Under the pieces are notes generated by a model. It did not search any database, was not told the DNA's origin, and saw nothing but the letters and a program-made list of their open reading frames with translations. From the NCBI RefSeq assembly GCF_000425805.1, contig NZ_AUED01000023.1, positions 1-64,000 on the forward strand: a DNA stretch of 64,000 bases, written 5' to 3'. The position numbers were made by a program, and so were the translations under genes. Shown here in pieces: positions 7,356 through 15,730 of the stretch. The number at the start of each line of letters is the position of its first letter. Position 1 is the stretch's first letter. Source of the DNA: Pseudomonas vranovensis DSM 16006 (GTDB taxonomy: Bacteria; Pseudomonadota; Gammaproteobacteria; Pseudomonadales; Pseudomonadaceae).

Positions 7356-10183
7356 CCGACTATAAAGCCACGCTAAACCTTCCGGACACCGCCTTCCCGA
7401 TGAAGGCCGGCCTGCCACAGCGCGAACCGCAGATCCTGCAGCGCTGGGACAGCATTGGCCTGTACCAGAAGCTGCGCGAAATTGGCAAGGATCGTCCGAA
7501 GTTCGTATTGCACGACGGCCCGCCCTACGCCAACGGCAAGATTCACATCGGTCATGCGCTGAACAAGATCCTCAAGGACATGATTGTCCGTTCCAAGACC
7601 CTGTCGGGCTTCGATGCCCCGTACGTGCCGGGCTGGGATTGCCACGGCCTGCCGATCGAGCACAAGGTCGAAGTGACCCACGGCAAGCACCTGAGCGCCG
7701 ACCAGACCCGCGAACTGTGCCGCGCCTATGCCGCCGAGCAGATCGAAGGGCAGAAGACCGAGTTCATCCGCCTGGGTGTACTGGGTGACTGGGACAACCC
7801 CTACAAGACCATGAACTTTGCCAACGAGGCCGGTGAAATCCGCGCCCTGGCCGAAATGGTCAAGCACGGCTTCGTGTTCAAGGGCCTCAAGCCCGTGAAC
7901 TGGTGCTTCGATTGCGGTTCGGCGCTGGCTGAAGCCGAGGTCGAATACGCCGACAAGAAGTCGCAGACCATCGACGTGGCGTTCCCGGTTGTCGACGAAG
8001 TCAAGCTGGCAGCCGCCTTCGGCCTGGCGTCGCTGGCCAAGCCGGCGTCGATCGTGATCTGGACCACCACCCCGTGGACCATCCCAGCCAACCAGGCACT
8101 GAACGTTCACCCGGAATTCAAGTACGCCCTGGTCGATACCGGCGAAAAACTGCTGGTACTGGCTGAAGAGCTGGTCGAGTCGTGCCTGCAGCGTTACTCG
8201 CTGGAAGGTTCGGTCATCGCTACCGCACCCGGCTCGGCCTTGGAACTGATCAATTTCCGTCACCCGTTCTACGATCGCCTGTCGCCGGTTTACCTGGCCG
8301 ACTACGTCGAGCTGGGCGCTGGTACCGGCGTTGTTCACTCGGCACCTGCCTACGGCGAAGACGACTTCGTTACCTGCAAGCGCTACGGCATGGTCAACGA
8401 CGACATCCTCACGCCGGTACAGAGCAACGGCGTGTATGTGCAGTCGCTGGAGTTCTTCGGCGGCCAGTTCATCTGGAAGGCCAACCCTGCGATCGTCGAC
8501 AAGCTGTCGGAAGTCGACGCGCTGATGCACTCCGAAACCATCAGCCACAGCTACATGCATTGCTGGCGCCACAAGACCCCGCTGATCTACCGCGCCACCG
8601 CGCAGTGGTTCGTTGGCATGGACAAGCAGCCAGACAACGGCGACACCCTGCGCAATCGCGCGGTCAAGGCCATCGAAGAGACCAAGTTCGTTCCGGCCTG
8701 GGGCCAGGCGCGCCTGCACTCGATGATCGCCAACCGCCCGGACTGGTGCATTTCGCGTCAACGCAACTGGGGTGTACCGATCCCGTTCTTCCTCGACAAG
8801 CAAACCGGCGAGCTGCACCCGCGCACCGTCGAGCTGATGGAAGAAGTGGCCAAGCGCGTCGAGAAAGAAGGTATCGAAGCCTGGTTCAAGATGGATGCTG
8901 CCGAACTGCTCGGTGCTGAAACCGACCAGTACGACAAGATCGCCGACACGCTCGACGTCTGGTTCGACTCCGGTACCACTCACTGGCACGTGCTGCGCGG
9001 CTCGCACAGCATCGGTCACGAGACCGGTCCGCGTGCCGACCTCTACCTGGAAGGTTCCGACCAGCACCGCGGCTGGTTCCACTCCTCGCTGCTGACCGGT
9101 TGCGCCATCGACAACCACGCGCCGTACCGCGAACTGCTGACTCACGGCTTCACCGTCGATGAGAACGGCCGCAAGATGTCCAAGTCGCTGGGCAACACCA
9201 TCGAGCCGCAGAAGGTCAACGACACCCTGGGGGCCGACATCCTGCGCCTGTGGGTCTCGGCCACCGACTACTCCGGCGAAATGGCGGTTTCCGAGCAGAT
9301 CCTGCAGCGCAGCGCCGACGCCTACCGCCGGATCCGCAACACTGCACGCTTCCTGCTTTCCAACCTGTCCGGCTTCGATCCGGCCCGTGACCTGCTGCCG
9401 GCAGAAGACATGCTGGCGCTGGACCGCTGGGCTGTCGACCGTACCCTGCTGCTGCAGCGCGAGCTCGAAGAGCACTACGGCGAGTACCGCTTCTGGAACG
9501 TCTACTCCAAGATCCACAACTTCTGCGTGCAGGAGCTCGGTGGTTTCTACCTGGACATCATCAAGGACCGTCAGTACACCACTGGCGCCAACAGTGTTGC
9601 CCGTCGTTCCTGCCAGACCGCGCTGTACCACATCAGCGAGGCGCTGGTGCGCTGGATCGCGCCGATCCTGGCCTTCACCGCCGACGAGCTGTGGCAGTAC
9701 CTGCCAGGCGAGCGCAACGAGTCGGTCATGCTCAACACCTGGTACCAGGGCCTGACCGAGCTGCCGGAAGGCTTCGAGCTGGGACGTGCCTACTGGGACC
9801 GCGTCATGGCGGCCAAGACGGCGGTCAACAAAGAACTGGAGAACCAGCGTTCGGCCAAGGCCATCGGTGGCAACCTGCAAGCCGAAGTGACCCTGTTCGC
9901 CGACGACTCCCTGAGCGCCGACCTGAACAAGCTGGGTGACGAATTGCGCTTCGTGCTGATCACCTCGGCGGCTACCGTGGCTCCGTTCGTTCAAGCCCCG
10001 GCCGATGCAGTCGAGACCGAAGTTCCAGGCCTGAAGCTCAAAGTGGTCAAGTCCGGGCACACCAAGTGCGGCCGTTGCTGGCACTTCCGCGCCGACGTCG
10101 GTGCAAACCCGGAGCATCCGGAAATCTGCGCCCGTTGCGCCGACAACATCAGCGGAAACGGTGAGGTGCGTCACTATGCCTAA
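7352..10183 (+). CDS. ileS: isoleucyl-tRNA synthetase
   Basis: 943-aa class I aminoacyl-tRNA synthetase. HIGH occurs at about residues 65-68 and KMSKS at about 606-610, with the editing domain between. A C-terminal zinc finger has CGRCWHF and CARC. It charges tRNA-Ile with isoleucine and edits valine. The ATG at 7352 overlaps the ribF stop (ATGA). Size and motifs are those of the bacterial type 1 enzyme. The gene is essential. Confidence 0.98.
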   Translation: MTDYKATLNLPDTAFPMKAGLPQREPQILQRWDSIGLYQKLREIGKDRPKFVLHDGPPYANGKIHIGHALNKILKDMIVRSKTLSGFDAPYVPGWDCHGLPIEHKVEVTHGKHLSADQTRELCRAYAAEQIEGQKTEFIRLGVLGDWDNPYKTMNFANEAGEIRALAEMVKHGFVFKGLKPVNWCFDCGSALAEAEVEYADKKSQTIDVAFPVVDEVKLAAAFGLASLAKPASIVIWTTTPWTIPANQALNVHPEFKYALVDTGEKLLVLAEELVESCLQRYSLEGSVIATAPGSALELINFRHPFYDRLSPVYLADYVELGAGTGVVHSAPAYGEDDFVTCKRYGMVNDDILTPVQSNGVYVQSLEFFGGQFIWKANPAIVDKLSEVDALMHSETISHSYMHCWRHKTPLIYRATAQWFVGMDKQPDNGDTLRNRAVKAIEETKFVPAWGQARLHSMIANRPDWCISRQRNWGVPIPFFLDKQTGELHPRTVELMEEVAKRVEKEGIEAWFKMDAAELLGAETDQYDKIADTLDVWFDSGTTHWHVLRGSHSIGHETGPRADLYLEGSDQHRGWFHSSLLTGCAIDNHAPYRELLTHGFTVDENGRKMSKSLGNTIEPQKVNDTLGADILRLWVSATDYSGEMAVSEQILQRSADAYRRIRNTARFLLSNLSGFDPARDLLPAEDMLALDRWAVDRTLLLQRELEEHYGEYRFWNVYSKIHNFCVQELGGFYLDIIKDRQYTTGANSVARRSCQTALYHISEALVRWIAPILAFTADELWQYLPGERNESVMLNTWYQGLTELPEGFELGRAYWDRVMAAKTAVNKELENQRSAKAIGGNLQAEVTLFADDSLSADLNKLGDELRFVLITSAATVAPFVQAPADAVETEVPGLKLKVVKSGHTKCGRCWHFRADVGANPEHPEICARCADNISGNGEVRHYA

Positions 10184-10691
10184 CCCCGCTGCAGGGCGCT
10201 TCGGGCGCCTTGGCTGGCTCTGGCTGAGCCTGCTGGTCCTGGTCCTCGACCAGGCCAGCAAGTTCTACTTCGAGGGCGCGCTGAGCCTGTACCAACAGAT
10301 CGTGGTCATCCCCGACTACTTCAGCTGGACCCTGGCCTACAACACCGGCGCTGCCTTCAGCTTCCTGGCCGACAGCTCCGGCTGGCAGCGCTGGCTGTTC
10401 GCCCTGATCGCCGTGGTGGTCAGTGGTGTGCTGGTGGTGTGGCTCAAGCGTCTGGGCCGTGACGAAACCTGGCTGGCGGTAGCCCTGGCCCTGGTACTGG
10501 GCGGCGCACTGGGCAACCTGTACGACCGTATCGTGCTCGGCCATGTGGTCGACTTCATCCTGGTGCACTGGCAGAACCGCCACCATTTCCCGGCCTTCAA
10601 CCTGGCCGACAGTGCCATTACCGTAGGTGCAGTGATGCTGGCGCTGGATATGTTCAAGAGCAAGAAGTCCGGAGAGCCCGCCCATGACTGA
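10176..10691 (+). CDS. lspA: lipoprotein signal peptidase (signal peptidase II)
   Basis: 171-aa inner-membrane aspartyl protease with four hydrophobic helices. The catalytic blocks are present: LVLDQASKF, NTGAAFSFL, GNLYDRI with GHVVDFI, and FNLADSAITVG, carrying the two catalytic aspartates. It removes signal peptides from diacylglyceryl-prolipoproteins such as BamD. Start 10176 overlaps ileS by 8 nt and the end overlaps fkpB by 8 nt, as in many proteobacteria. Confidence 0.97.
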   Translation: MPNPAAGRFGRLGWLWLSLLVLVLDQASKFYFEGALSLYQQIVVIPDYFSWTLAYNTGAAFSFLADSSGWQRWLFALIAVVVSGVLVVWLKRLGRDETWLAVALALVLGGALGNLYDRIVLGHVVDFILVHWQNRHHFPAFNLADSAITVGAVMLALDMFKSKKSGEPAHD

Positions 10692-11121
10692 GACCCGTAT
10701 TGGCCAGAACACCGAAGTCAAACTGCACTTCGCGCTGCACCTGGAAAACGGCGACACCGTAGATAGCACCTTCGACAAGGCGCCTGCAGTGTTCAAGGTC
10801 GGCGACGGCAACCTGCTGCCGGGTTTCGAAGCGGCACTGTTCGGCTTCAAGGCTGGTGACAAGCGCACCGTCACCGTCCAGCCGGAAAACGCCTTCGGCC
10901 AGCCCAACCCACAGAACGTGCAGATCATCCCACGGTCACAGTTCAACGACATGGAATTGTCCGAAGGCCTGCTGGTGATCTTCAACGACGCCGCCAACGC
11001 CGAGCTGCCGGGTGTGGTCAAGGCTTTCGATGATGCCCAGGTGACCATCGACTTCAACCATCCACTGGCTGGCAAGACCCTGAGCTTCGAGGTGGAAATC
11101 CTCGAAGTGAAGGCGCTTTGA
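10684..11121 (+). CDS. fkpB: FKBP-type peptidyl-prolyl isomerase (SlpA/FkpB)
   Basis: 145-aa SlyD/FkpB-like FKBP. VKLHFALHLENGDTVDSTFD opens the FKBP domain, and an insert-in-flap domain carries PENAFGQPNPQNVQIIPRSQF. It lacks the His-rich metal tail of SlyD. It catalyses proline isomerisation and has chaperone activity in the cytoplasm. It sits between lspA and ispH as in E. coli. Confidence 0.95.
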   Translation: MTETRIGQNTEVKLHFALHLENGDTVDSTFDKAPAVFKVGDGNLLPGFEAALFGFKAGDKRTVTVQPENAFGQPNPQNVQIIPRSQFNDMELSEGLLVIFNDAANAELPGVVKAFDDAQVTIDFNHPLAGKTLSFEVEILEVKAL

Positions 11122-11135
11122 GCCAGGAGCCGACC

Positions 11136-12083
11136 ATGCAAATCAAACTCGCCAACCCCCGCGGATTTTGCGCAGGCGTGGACCGGGCGATCGAGATCGT
11201 CAACCGCGCGCTGGAAGTCTTCGGCCCACCGATCTATGTGCGTCACGAAGTGGTGCACAACAAATTCGTGGTCGAAGACCTGCGTGCCCGTGGCGCGATC
11301 TTTGTCGAAGAGCTGGACCAGGTGCCGGATGACGTTATCGTCATCTTCAGCGCCCACGGTGTTTCCCAGGCCGTACGCCAGGAAGCAGCCGGGCGCGGCC
11401 TGAAGGTCTTCGATGCTACCTGCCCGTTGGTCACCAAGGTGCATATCGAGGTGGCGCGCTACAGCCGCGATGGCCGTGAGTGCATCCTGATCGGCCATGA
11501 AGGCCACCCGGAAGTCGAAGGCACCATGGGGCAGTACGACGCCAGCAACGGCGGCGCCATCTACCTGGTCGAAGACGAGGAAGACGTAGCCAGACTGCAG
11601 GTCAACGACCCCGACAAACTCGCATTCGTGACCCAGACCACCTTGTCGATGGACGACACCAGCCGAGTGATCGACGCCCTGCGTGCGCGCTTTCCCAACA
11701 TCGGCGGGCCGCGCAAGGATGACATCTGCTACGCCACCCAGAACCGCCAGGACGCAGTCAAGCAACTGGCCAACGAGTGTGATGTGGTCCTGGTCGTGGG
11801 CAGCCCCAACAGCTCCAACTCCAACCGCTTGCGTGAATTGGCCGAGCGCATGTCGACCCCGGCCTACCTCATCGACGGCGCCGAAGACCTGGACAAGAGC
11901 TGGTTCGATGGCGTCGAGCGAATCGGCATCACCGCGGGTGCCTCGGCGCCTGAAGTACTGGTGCGTGGCGTGATCGAGCAACTTCGCGAATGGGGCGCTA
12001 CCGGTGCCGAAGAGCTGGACGGCCGCGAAGAGAACATCACCTTCTCGATGCCTAAAGAACTGCGCGTACGTTCACTGATCTGA
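11136..12083 (+). CDS. ispH: 4-hydroxy-3-methylbut-2-enyl diphosphate reductase
   Basis: 315-aa IspH/LytB, the last step of the MEP isoprenoid pathway, producing IPP and DMAPP. The three cluster-binding cysteines are visible in ANPRGFCAGVDRA (Cys12), DATCPLVTKVH and DDICYATQNRQ, with the SAHGVS and GSPNSSNSNRL substrate motifs. The start at 11136 (MQIKLANPRG) has AGGAGCC upstream. An in-frame TTG at 11118 overlaps fkpB and is less likely. The 3' end overlaps the convergent pilin gene by 12 nt. Confidence 0.97.
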   Translation: MQIKLANPRGFCAGVDRAIEIVNRALEVFGPPIYVRHEVVHNKFVVEDLRARGAIFVEELDQVPDDVIVIFSAHGVSQAVRQEAAGRGLKVFDATCPLVTKVHIEVARYSRDGRECILIGHEGHPEVEGTMGQYDASNGGAIYLVEDEEDVARLQVNDPDKLAFVTQTTLSMDDTSRVIDALRARFPNIGGPRKDDICYATQNRQDAVKQLANECDVVLVVGSPNSSNSNRLRELAERMSTPAYLIDGAEDLDKSWFDGVERIGITAGASAPEVLVRGVIEQLREWGATGAEELDGREENITFSMPKELRVRSLI

Positions 12084-12581
12084 CCCGGCCCCCGCACACA
12101 GCGTGTGTTCGATCCGTTCCTCGCGCACGCTCACCCGGCCACTGGGTGAGAGCACGACCTGGTAGTGGCTGATGGCTTCGGGGCGCTGGCAAACATGCAG
12201 CGTCCCGGCCTGAAAGCCACCGCCTTGCTGCTGGGGCAACCCCAGCCCATTGAAGCTCACCTGGCGCATGACCGGCTGATTCCCCACAATGGTTGCTCGC
12301 CCATCGCGGCGCCATTCATGCAGCAGCTGGCTGTCTTGTTCCACGAGCATTCGCCAGCCATTGCTCCAGTTTCCGTCCATTGCCTGCACTCGCACCGTGC
12401 TGTTTCTCAGCAGGGCTTCGCTGCGGGCCGTGCGCAACGTGCGGGCAAGGTCAGTTGCAGCCGCTTGCCGTTGTAGCCCTGTGCTCATGTCGCTGTAGGC
12501 GGGTATCCCCAACCGGGACAGCATCCCCAACAGCACCAGCACAAACAACATTTGTATCAGTGTTACCCCTTGTTGCTTCAC
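12072..12581 (-). CDS. GspH/FimT-type minor pseudopilin
   Basis: 169-aa protein with a type III prepilin N-terminus, MKQQGVTLIQMLFVLVLLGML. Cleavage would fall after Gly5, although the expected Glu at mature position 5 is Gln here (VTLIQ). It has a hydrophobic helix, then a GspH/FimT body with ARTLRTARSEALLRN. FimT/FimU proteins act in pilus priming and, in some species, DNA binding. It is divergent from the pilV-pilE run across ~100 bp and overlaps ispH tail to tail. Confidence 0.82.
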   Translation of the reverse strand: MKQQGVTLIQMLFVLVLLGMLSRLGIPAYSDMSTGLQRQAAATDLARTLRTARSEALLRNSTVRVQAMDGNWSNGWRMLVEQDSQLLHEWRRDGRATIVGNQPVMRQVSFNGLGLPQQQGGGFQAGTLHVCQRPEAISHYQVVLSPSGRVSVREERIEHTLCAGAGSDQ

Positions 12582-12686
12582 CGTGCATCCTTCCCTGGAA
12601 GTGCTTCGCTATAGATTCCAGACCCAAGTGGCCGATGTCGAGTCGGCCACATTGGCAATGTGCTGTGGAAAAGTCGGGGGTAGGCC

Positions 12687-12905
12687 ATGGACGGCGAGCA
12701 ACAACAAGGTATGACGCTGATTGAAGTGCTGGTGGCGATGACGGTCCTGGGCTTGGGCCTGTTCGCCGTCGCGGGTATGCAAGTGCAAGGGTTGCAGGCT
12801 ACCGAAAGCGCCCTGCGCAGCACGCAGGAAACCTACAGGGCGCAGGGTGTGCTGGAGCAGGCGCGTGCCAAGGGAGAGACAGGCGAAGGGCTGGTTGGCC
12901 CATGA
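12687..12905 (+). CDS. pilV: short PilV-like minor pilin
   Basis: 72-aa prepilin-like protein. After a short leader ending QQQG comes MTLIEVLVAMTVLGLGLFAVAGMQ, the class III signal with Glu5, then an amphipathic helix (QVQGLQATESALRSTQETYRAQGVLEQAR). PilV proteins usually run to ~150-200 aa, so the globular C-terminal domain is missing. No frameshift is apparent, and the TGA overlaps the pilW ATG, so the short form looks genuine. Confidence 0.7.
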   Translation: MDGEQQQGMTLIEVLVAMTVLGLGLFAVAGMQVQGLQATESALRSTQETYRAQGVLEQARAKGETGEGLVGP

Positions 12906-13573
12906 GCCGGCAAACCGGATTCAGTGTGCTGGAGCTACTGCTGGCCTTGAGCCTGGGGCTGGTGATGCTTCTGGGTGGCAGTCGACTGTTCCTGGCTGCG
13001 AGCCAGTCCTGGCAGGCACAGGCAGTGGCGGCGCGGATGCAGGAAGATGCCCGCCAGGCGCTGCAGCATCTGGCCCGGGATCTTCGCATGACCGGTGTAT
13101 TCGGTTGCCTGCGTCATGATGAGATCGATTTTTTCGATTCCGGAGCGGCGGCTGAGTTTGCCCGGCCGCTGGTGTTGACCCAGGGCGCCGAGGGTCGCCT
13201 GCAACAGCTGGGCTTGATCCGTGCCGAAGGGCTGTATGCCAGCGGTCGCCCCAACTGGACCTTGCTCACCGACTGCCGCACGGTGGCCAGCGTGCAGGCC
13301 GGTATTGGAGCCCCTGGCGTCGGCCAGTTCGCCTTGGGCATTCGTCGTCAGGTCTATCGGCTGGCAGGCGATCAGTTGCAGCTCACCAGCGGGGCCATGA
13401 CCGCCGTGTTGCTGGACGGGGTAGGGGACATGCGTGTCGAGCTGTTGAGAAGCGCTGACCTGAGCGTGTCCGGTGTACGGCTAAGCCTTACGCTGGTTGA
13501 TCCGCAACACCGCGTCAGGCCCCAGACCTACCAGACGAGTATCGCCCTGGGTAACCCGGTGGTCGGGTCGTGA
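12902..13573 (+). CDS. pilW: PilW-family minor pilin
   Basis: 223-aa protein with prepilin signal MSRQTGFSVLELLLALSLGLVM and a helical stretch, then the PilW pattern of ARQALQHLARDLRMTGVFGC. PilW is part of the minor pilin complex that primes type IV pilus assembly at the inner membrane. It overlaps pilV (ATGA) and is followed by pilX with a 4-nt overlap. Confidence 0.85.
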   Translation: MSRQTGFSVLELLLALSLGLVMLLGGSRLFLAASQSWQAQAVAARMQEDARQALQHLARDLRMTGVFGCLRHDEIDFFDSGAAAEFARPLVLTQGAEGRLQQLGLIRAEGLYASGRPNWTLLTDCRTVASVQAGIGAPGVGQFALGIRRQVYRLAGDQLQLTSGAMTAVLLDGVGDMRVELLRSADLSVSGVRLSLTLVDPQHRVRPQTYQTSIALGNPVVGS

Positions 13574-14079
13574 GCATATCCGGCCAGCGTGGTCTGGTGC
13601 TGCTGCTCAGCCTGGTATTGATGCTGTTACTGGGAATGCTGGGCGTCTCGGTGATGGCCAGTGCCCTCCAGCAGGAACGCATGGCACGCAACCTCGAGGC
13701 GCTGATACAGACCTTCGAGCAGGCGCAGCAGGTGCTGCAAATGGGCGAAGCCACGGCACCTGCGTACAGGCCCCCGTGCAGCTTCTGCCTGCCGCCTCCA
13801 GAAGCCGGCCAGGTCAGCGCAGCGGGTGTCTACAGCGGTGCGGGCGCCAGTTCCGGCCTGGCATGGCAGGCTGCCGGTGGCGGGTTCTATCTGGTTCAGT
13901 CCCTGGGGCAAAGCACCCAGGCCAGGTTCATGCCTCCCGGGCTGCCGGTAAACCTTTATCGCGTCACCGCGGTGTATCGCAGCGGCCCAGCCCGTAGTGT
14001 GCTGGAAAGTGTAATCGCGCAGCCGGTCGACGCAGGGCACACGCAAGGGCGTCGAATCCTCTGGCGTCAGGTCTACTAG
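13570..14079 (+). CDS. pilX: PilX-family minor pilin
   Basis: 169-aa protein starting at a GTG that overlaps the pilW stop. The N-terminus MSISGQRGLVLLLSLVLMLLLG has a PilX-type hydrophobic helix that lacks the usual FTLIE, followed by ALQQERMARNLEALIQTFEQAQQ. A CSFC pair lies near residues 72-75. It probably works with PilW/PilV/PilE in pilus priming. Confidence 0.78.
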   Translation: MSISGQRGLVLLLSLVLMLLLGMLGVSVMASALQQERMARNLEALIQTFEQAQQVLQMGEATAPAYRPPCSFCLPPPEAGQVSAAGVYSGAGASSGLAWQAAGGGFYLVQSLGQSTQARFMPPGLPVNLYRVTAVYRSGPARSVLESVIAQPVDAGHTQGRRILWRQVY

Positions 14080-14090
14080 GGAGTAACAGA

Positions 14091-14495
14091 ATGAACCCTC
14101 AGAAGGGCGTGAGCCTGATCGAACTGTTGATTGTCATCGCCGTGGTCGGCATTCTGGCGAGCATTGCCTACCCCAGCTACAGCGACCAGATCAAAAAATC
14201 TGCCCGTACCGAGATTGTCGGCCTGCTGTTCGAGAGCGCCCAACACCTGGAACGCCACTTTTCGCGCGCCGGGCAATACAGCGACACCGACACCGTGACA
14301 ACGCCACTGGCCAGCGGCACAGCCCACTACAGTTTGCATGCGGTGCGCGACAGCGAGTCGTTCATCCTCCTGGCCCGTCGCAATCCCGGCAGCCTGATGG
14401 TGGCCGACCCCTGTGGTGATTATCAGCTCGACCAGGCGGGTGTGCGCAGCAACCCTGCGGGCGCTGCAAGCGGTGATGGGTGCTGGGGTGGCTGA
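14091..14495 (+). CDS. pilE: PilE-family minor pilin
   Basis: 134-aa prepilin with MNPQKGVSLIELLIVIAVVG (cleavage after Gly6, Glu5 present), then ILASIAYPSYSDQIKKSARTE, the PilE/ComP-like pattern. Two C-terminal cysteines (DPCGDYQL and DGCWGG) could form the D-region disulfide. It is the last gene of the minor pilin run. No PilY1 gene lies between pilX and pilE, unlike P. aeruginosa. Confidence 0.85.
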   Translation: MNPQKGVSLIELLIVIAVVGILASIAYPSYSDQIKKSARTEIVGLLFESAQHLERHFSRAGQYSDTDTVTTPLASGTAHYSLHAVRDSESFILLARRNPGSLMVADPCGDYQLDQAGVRSNPAGAASGDGCWGG

Positions 14496-14532
14496 AGGTT
14501 TTCGCGGTTTACTTCAGAAATTGGATCGATAG

Positions 14533-15630
14533 ATGACCAAGCAAGTAGTGATTGTCGGCGGCGGGGTAATCGGCCTGCTGACTGCGTTCAACCTCGCAGC
14601 CGAGGTGGGGCAGGTAATCCTGTGTGACCGTGGGGCGCTGGGCCGGGAGTCGTCCTGGGCTGGCGGCGGCATTGTTTCGCCCCTTTATCCCTGGCGCTAC
14701 AGCCAGGCAGTGACGGCGCTGGCGCACTGGTCGCAGGACTTTTATCCACAGCTGGGCGAACGCCTGTTCGCCAATACCGGAATCGACCCGCAAGTCCACA
14801 CCACCGGCCTGTATTGGCTCGACCTCGACGACGAAGCTGAAGCCCTGGCGTGGGCTGTGCGAGAAGGGCGACCGCTGAGCGCTGTGGATATCTCTGCCGC
14901 CTACGACGCCGTACCGGTGCTGGGTGCGGGTTTTCAGCGGGCTGTCTATATGGCCGGTGTTGCCAACGTGCGTAATCCCCGCTTGGTCAAATCGCTCAAG
15001 GCGGCGTTGCAGCGCCTGCCCAACGTGAGCATTCGCGAGCACTGTGAAATCACCGGGTTCAGCCGCGAGGGCGGACGGATCACCGGTGTCGAGACTGCTG
15101 ATGGTGCCATTGCGGGCGACCGCGTGGTGCTGACGGCGGGCGCCTGGAGCGGAGACCTGCTGCGCCCGTTGGGCCTGGAATTGCCGGTGGAACCTGTAAA
15201 GGGCCAGATGATTCTCTTCAAGTGCGCCGACGATTTCCTGCCGAGCATGGTGCTGGCCAAGGGGCGCTATGCCATCCCGCGTCGTGATGGGCACATCCTG
15301 ATCGGCAGCACCCTGGAACATGCCGGCTACGACAAGACGCCGACCGACGAAGCGCTGGGAAGCCTCAAGGCTTCAGCCATCGAGCTGCTGCCAGCATTGG
15401 CCGGGGCCGAGGTGGTTGGTCATTGGGCAGGCTTGCGTCCGGGATCGCCCGAGGGCATTCCCTACATTGGCGAAGTGCCGGGCGTCGAAGGGCTTTGGCT
15501 GAACTGCGGGCATTACCGTAATGGCCTGGTGCTGGCGCCGGCCTCCTGCCAACTGTTCGCCGACCTGTTGTTGGGGCGCGAACCGATTATCGATCCACAG
15601 CCTTATGCACCGGCGGGTCGTTTGATCTAG
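14533..15630 (+). CDS. thiO: glycine oxidase ThiO
   Basis: 365-aa FAD-dependent amine oxidase (DAO family). The N-terminal Rossmann motif is VIVGGGVIGLLTAFNLA and the C-terminal block is GHYRNGLVLAPASC. ThiO oxidises glycine to iminoglycine for the thiazole of thiamine. It starts 37 bp after pilE and is followed by a hairpin repeat. Confusion with another DAO-family amino acid oxidase is possible, but length and end motif favour ThiO. Confidence 0.88.
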   Translation: MTKQVVIVGGGVIGLLTAFNLAAEVGQVILCDRGALGRESSWAGGGIVSPLYPWRYSQAVTALAHWSQDFYPQLGERLFANTGIDPQVHTTGLYWLDLDDEAEALAWAVREGRPLSAVDISAAYDAVPVLGAGFQRAVYMAGVANVRNPRLVKSLKAALQRLPNVSIREHCEITGFSREGGRITGVETADGAIAGDRVVLTAGAWSGDLLRPLGLELPVEPVKGQMILFKCADDFLPSMVLAKGRYAIPRRDGHILIGSTLEHAGYDKTPTDEALGSLKASAIELLPALAGAEVVGHWAGLRPGSPEGIPYIGEVPGVEGLWLNCGHYRNGLVLAPASCQLFADLLLGREPIIDPQPYAPAGRLI

Positions 15631-15633
15631 AAG

Positions 15634-15687
15634 CATCGCAGGCAAGCCCCGAAGGTGTCACAGAACCTGTGGGGCTTGCCTGCGATG
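15634..15687. repeat. inverted repeat between thiO and the amidase
   Basis: 17-bp perfect arms CATCGCAGGCAAGCCCC and its complement, separated by 20 bp, between two convergent genes. The GCAGGCAAGCC core is typical of Pseudomonas REP-type palindromes. It may also serve as a transcription terminator. Confidence 0.7.
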
Positions 15688-15730
15688 AGGCCAGCGCACC
15701 TTGCCTCACATAAAGCCGATGCAAGAGTGA

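Noticed and set aside
12165..12724. Plus-strand frames opposite the FimT-like gene
   Set aside because: They lack family features, while the minus strand carries a clear prepilin signal and pseudopilin body.
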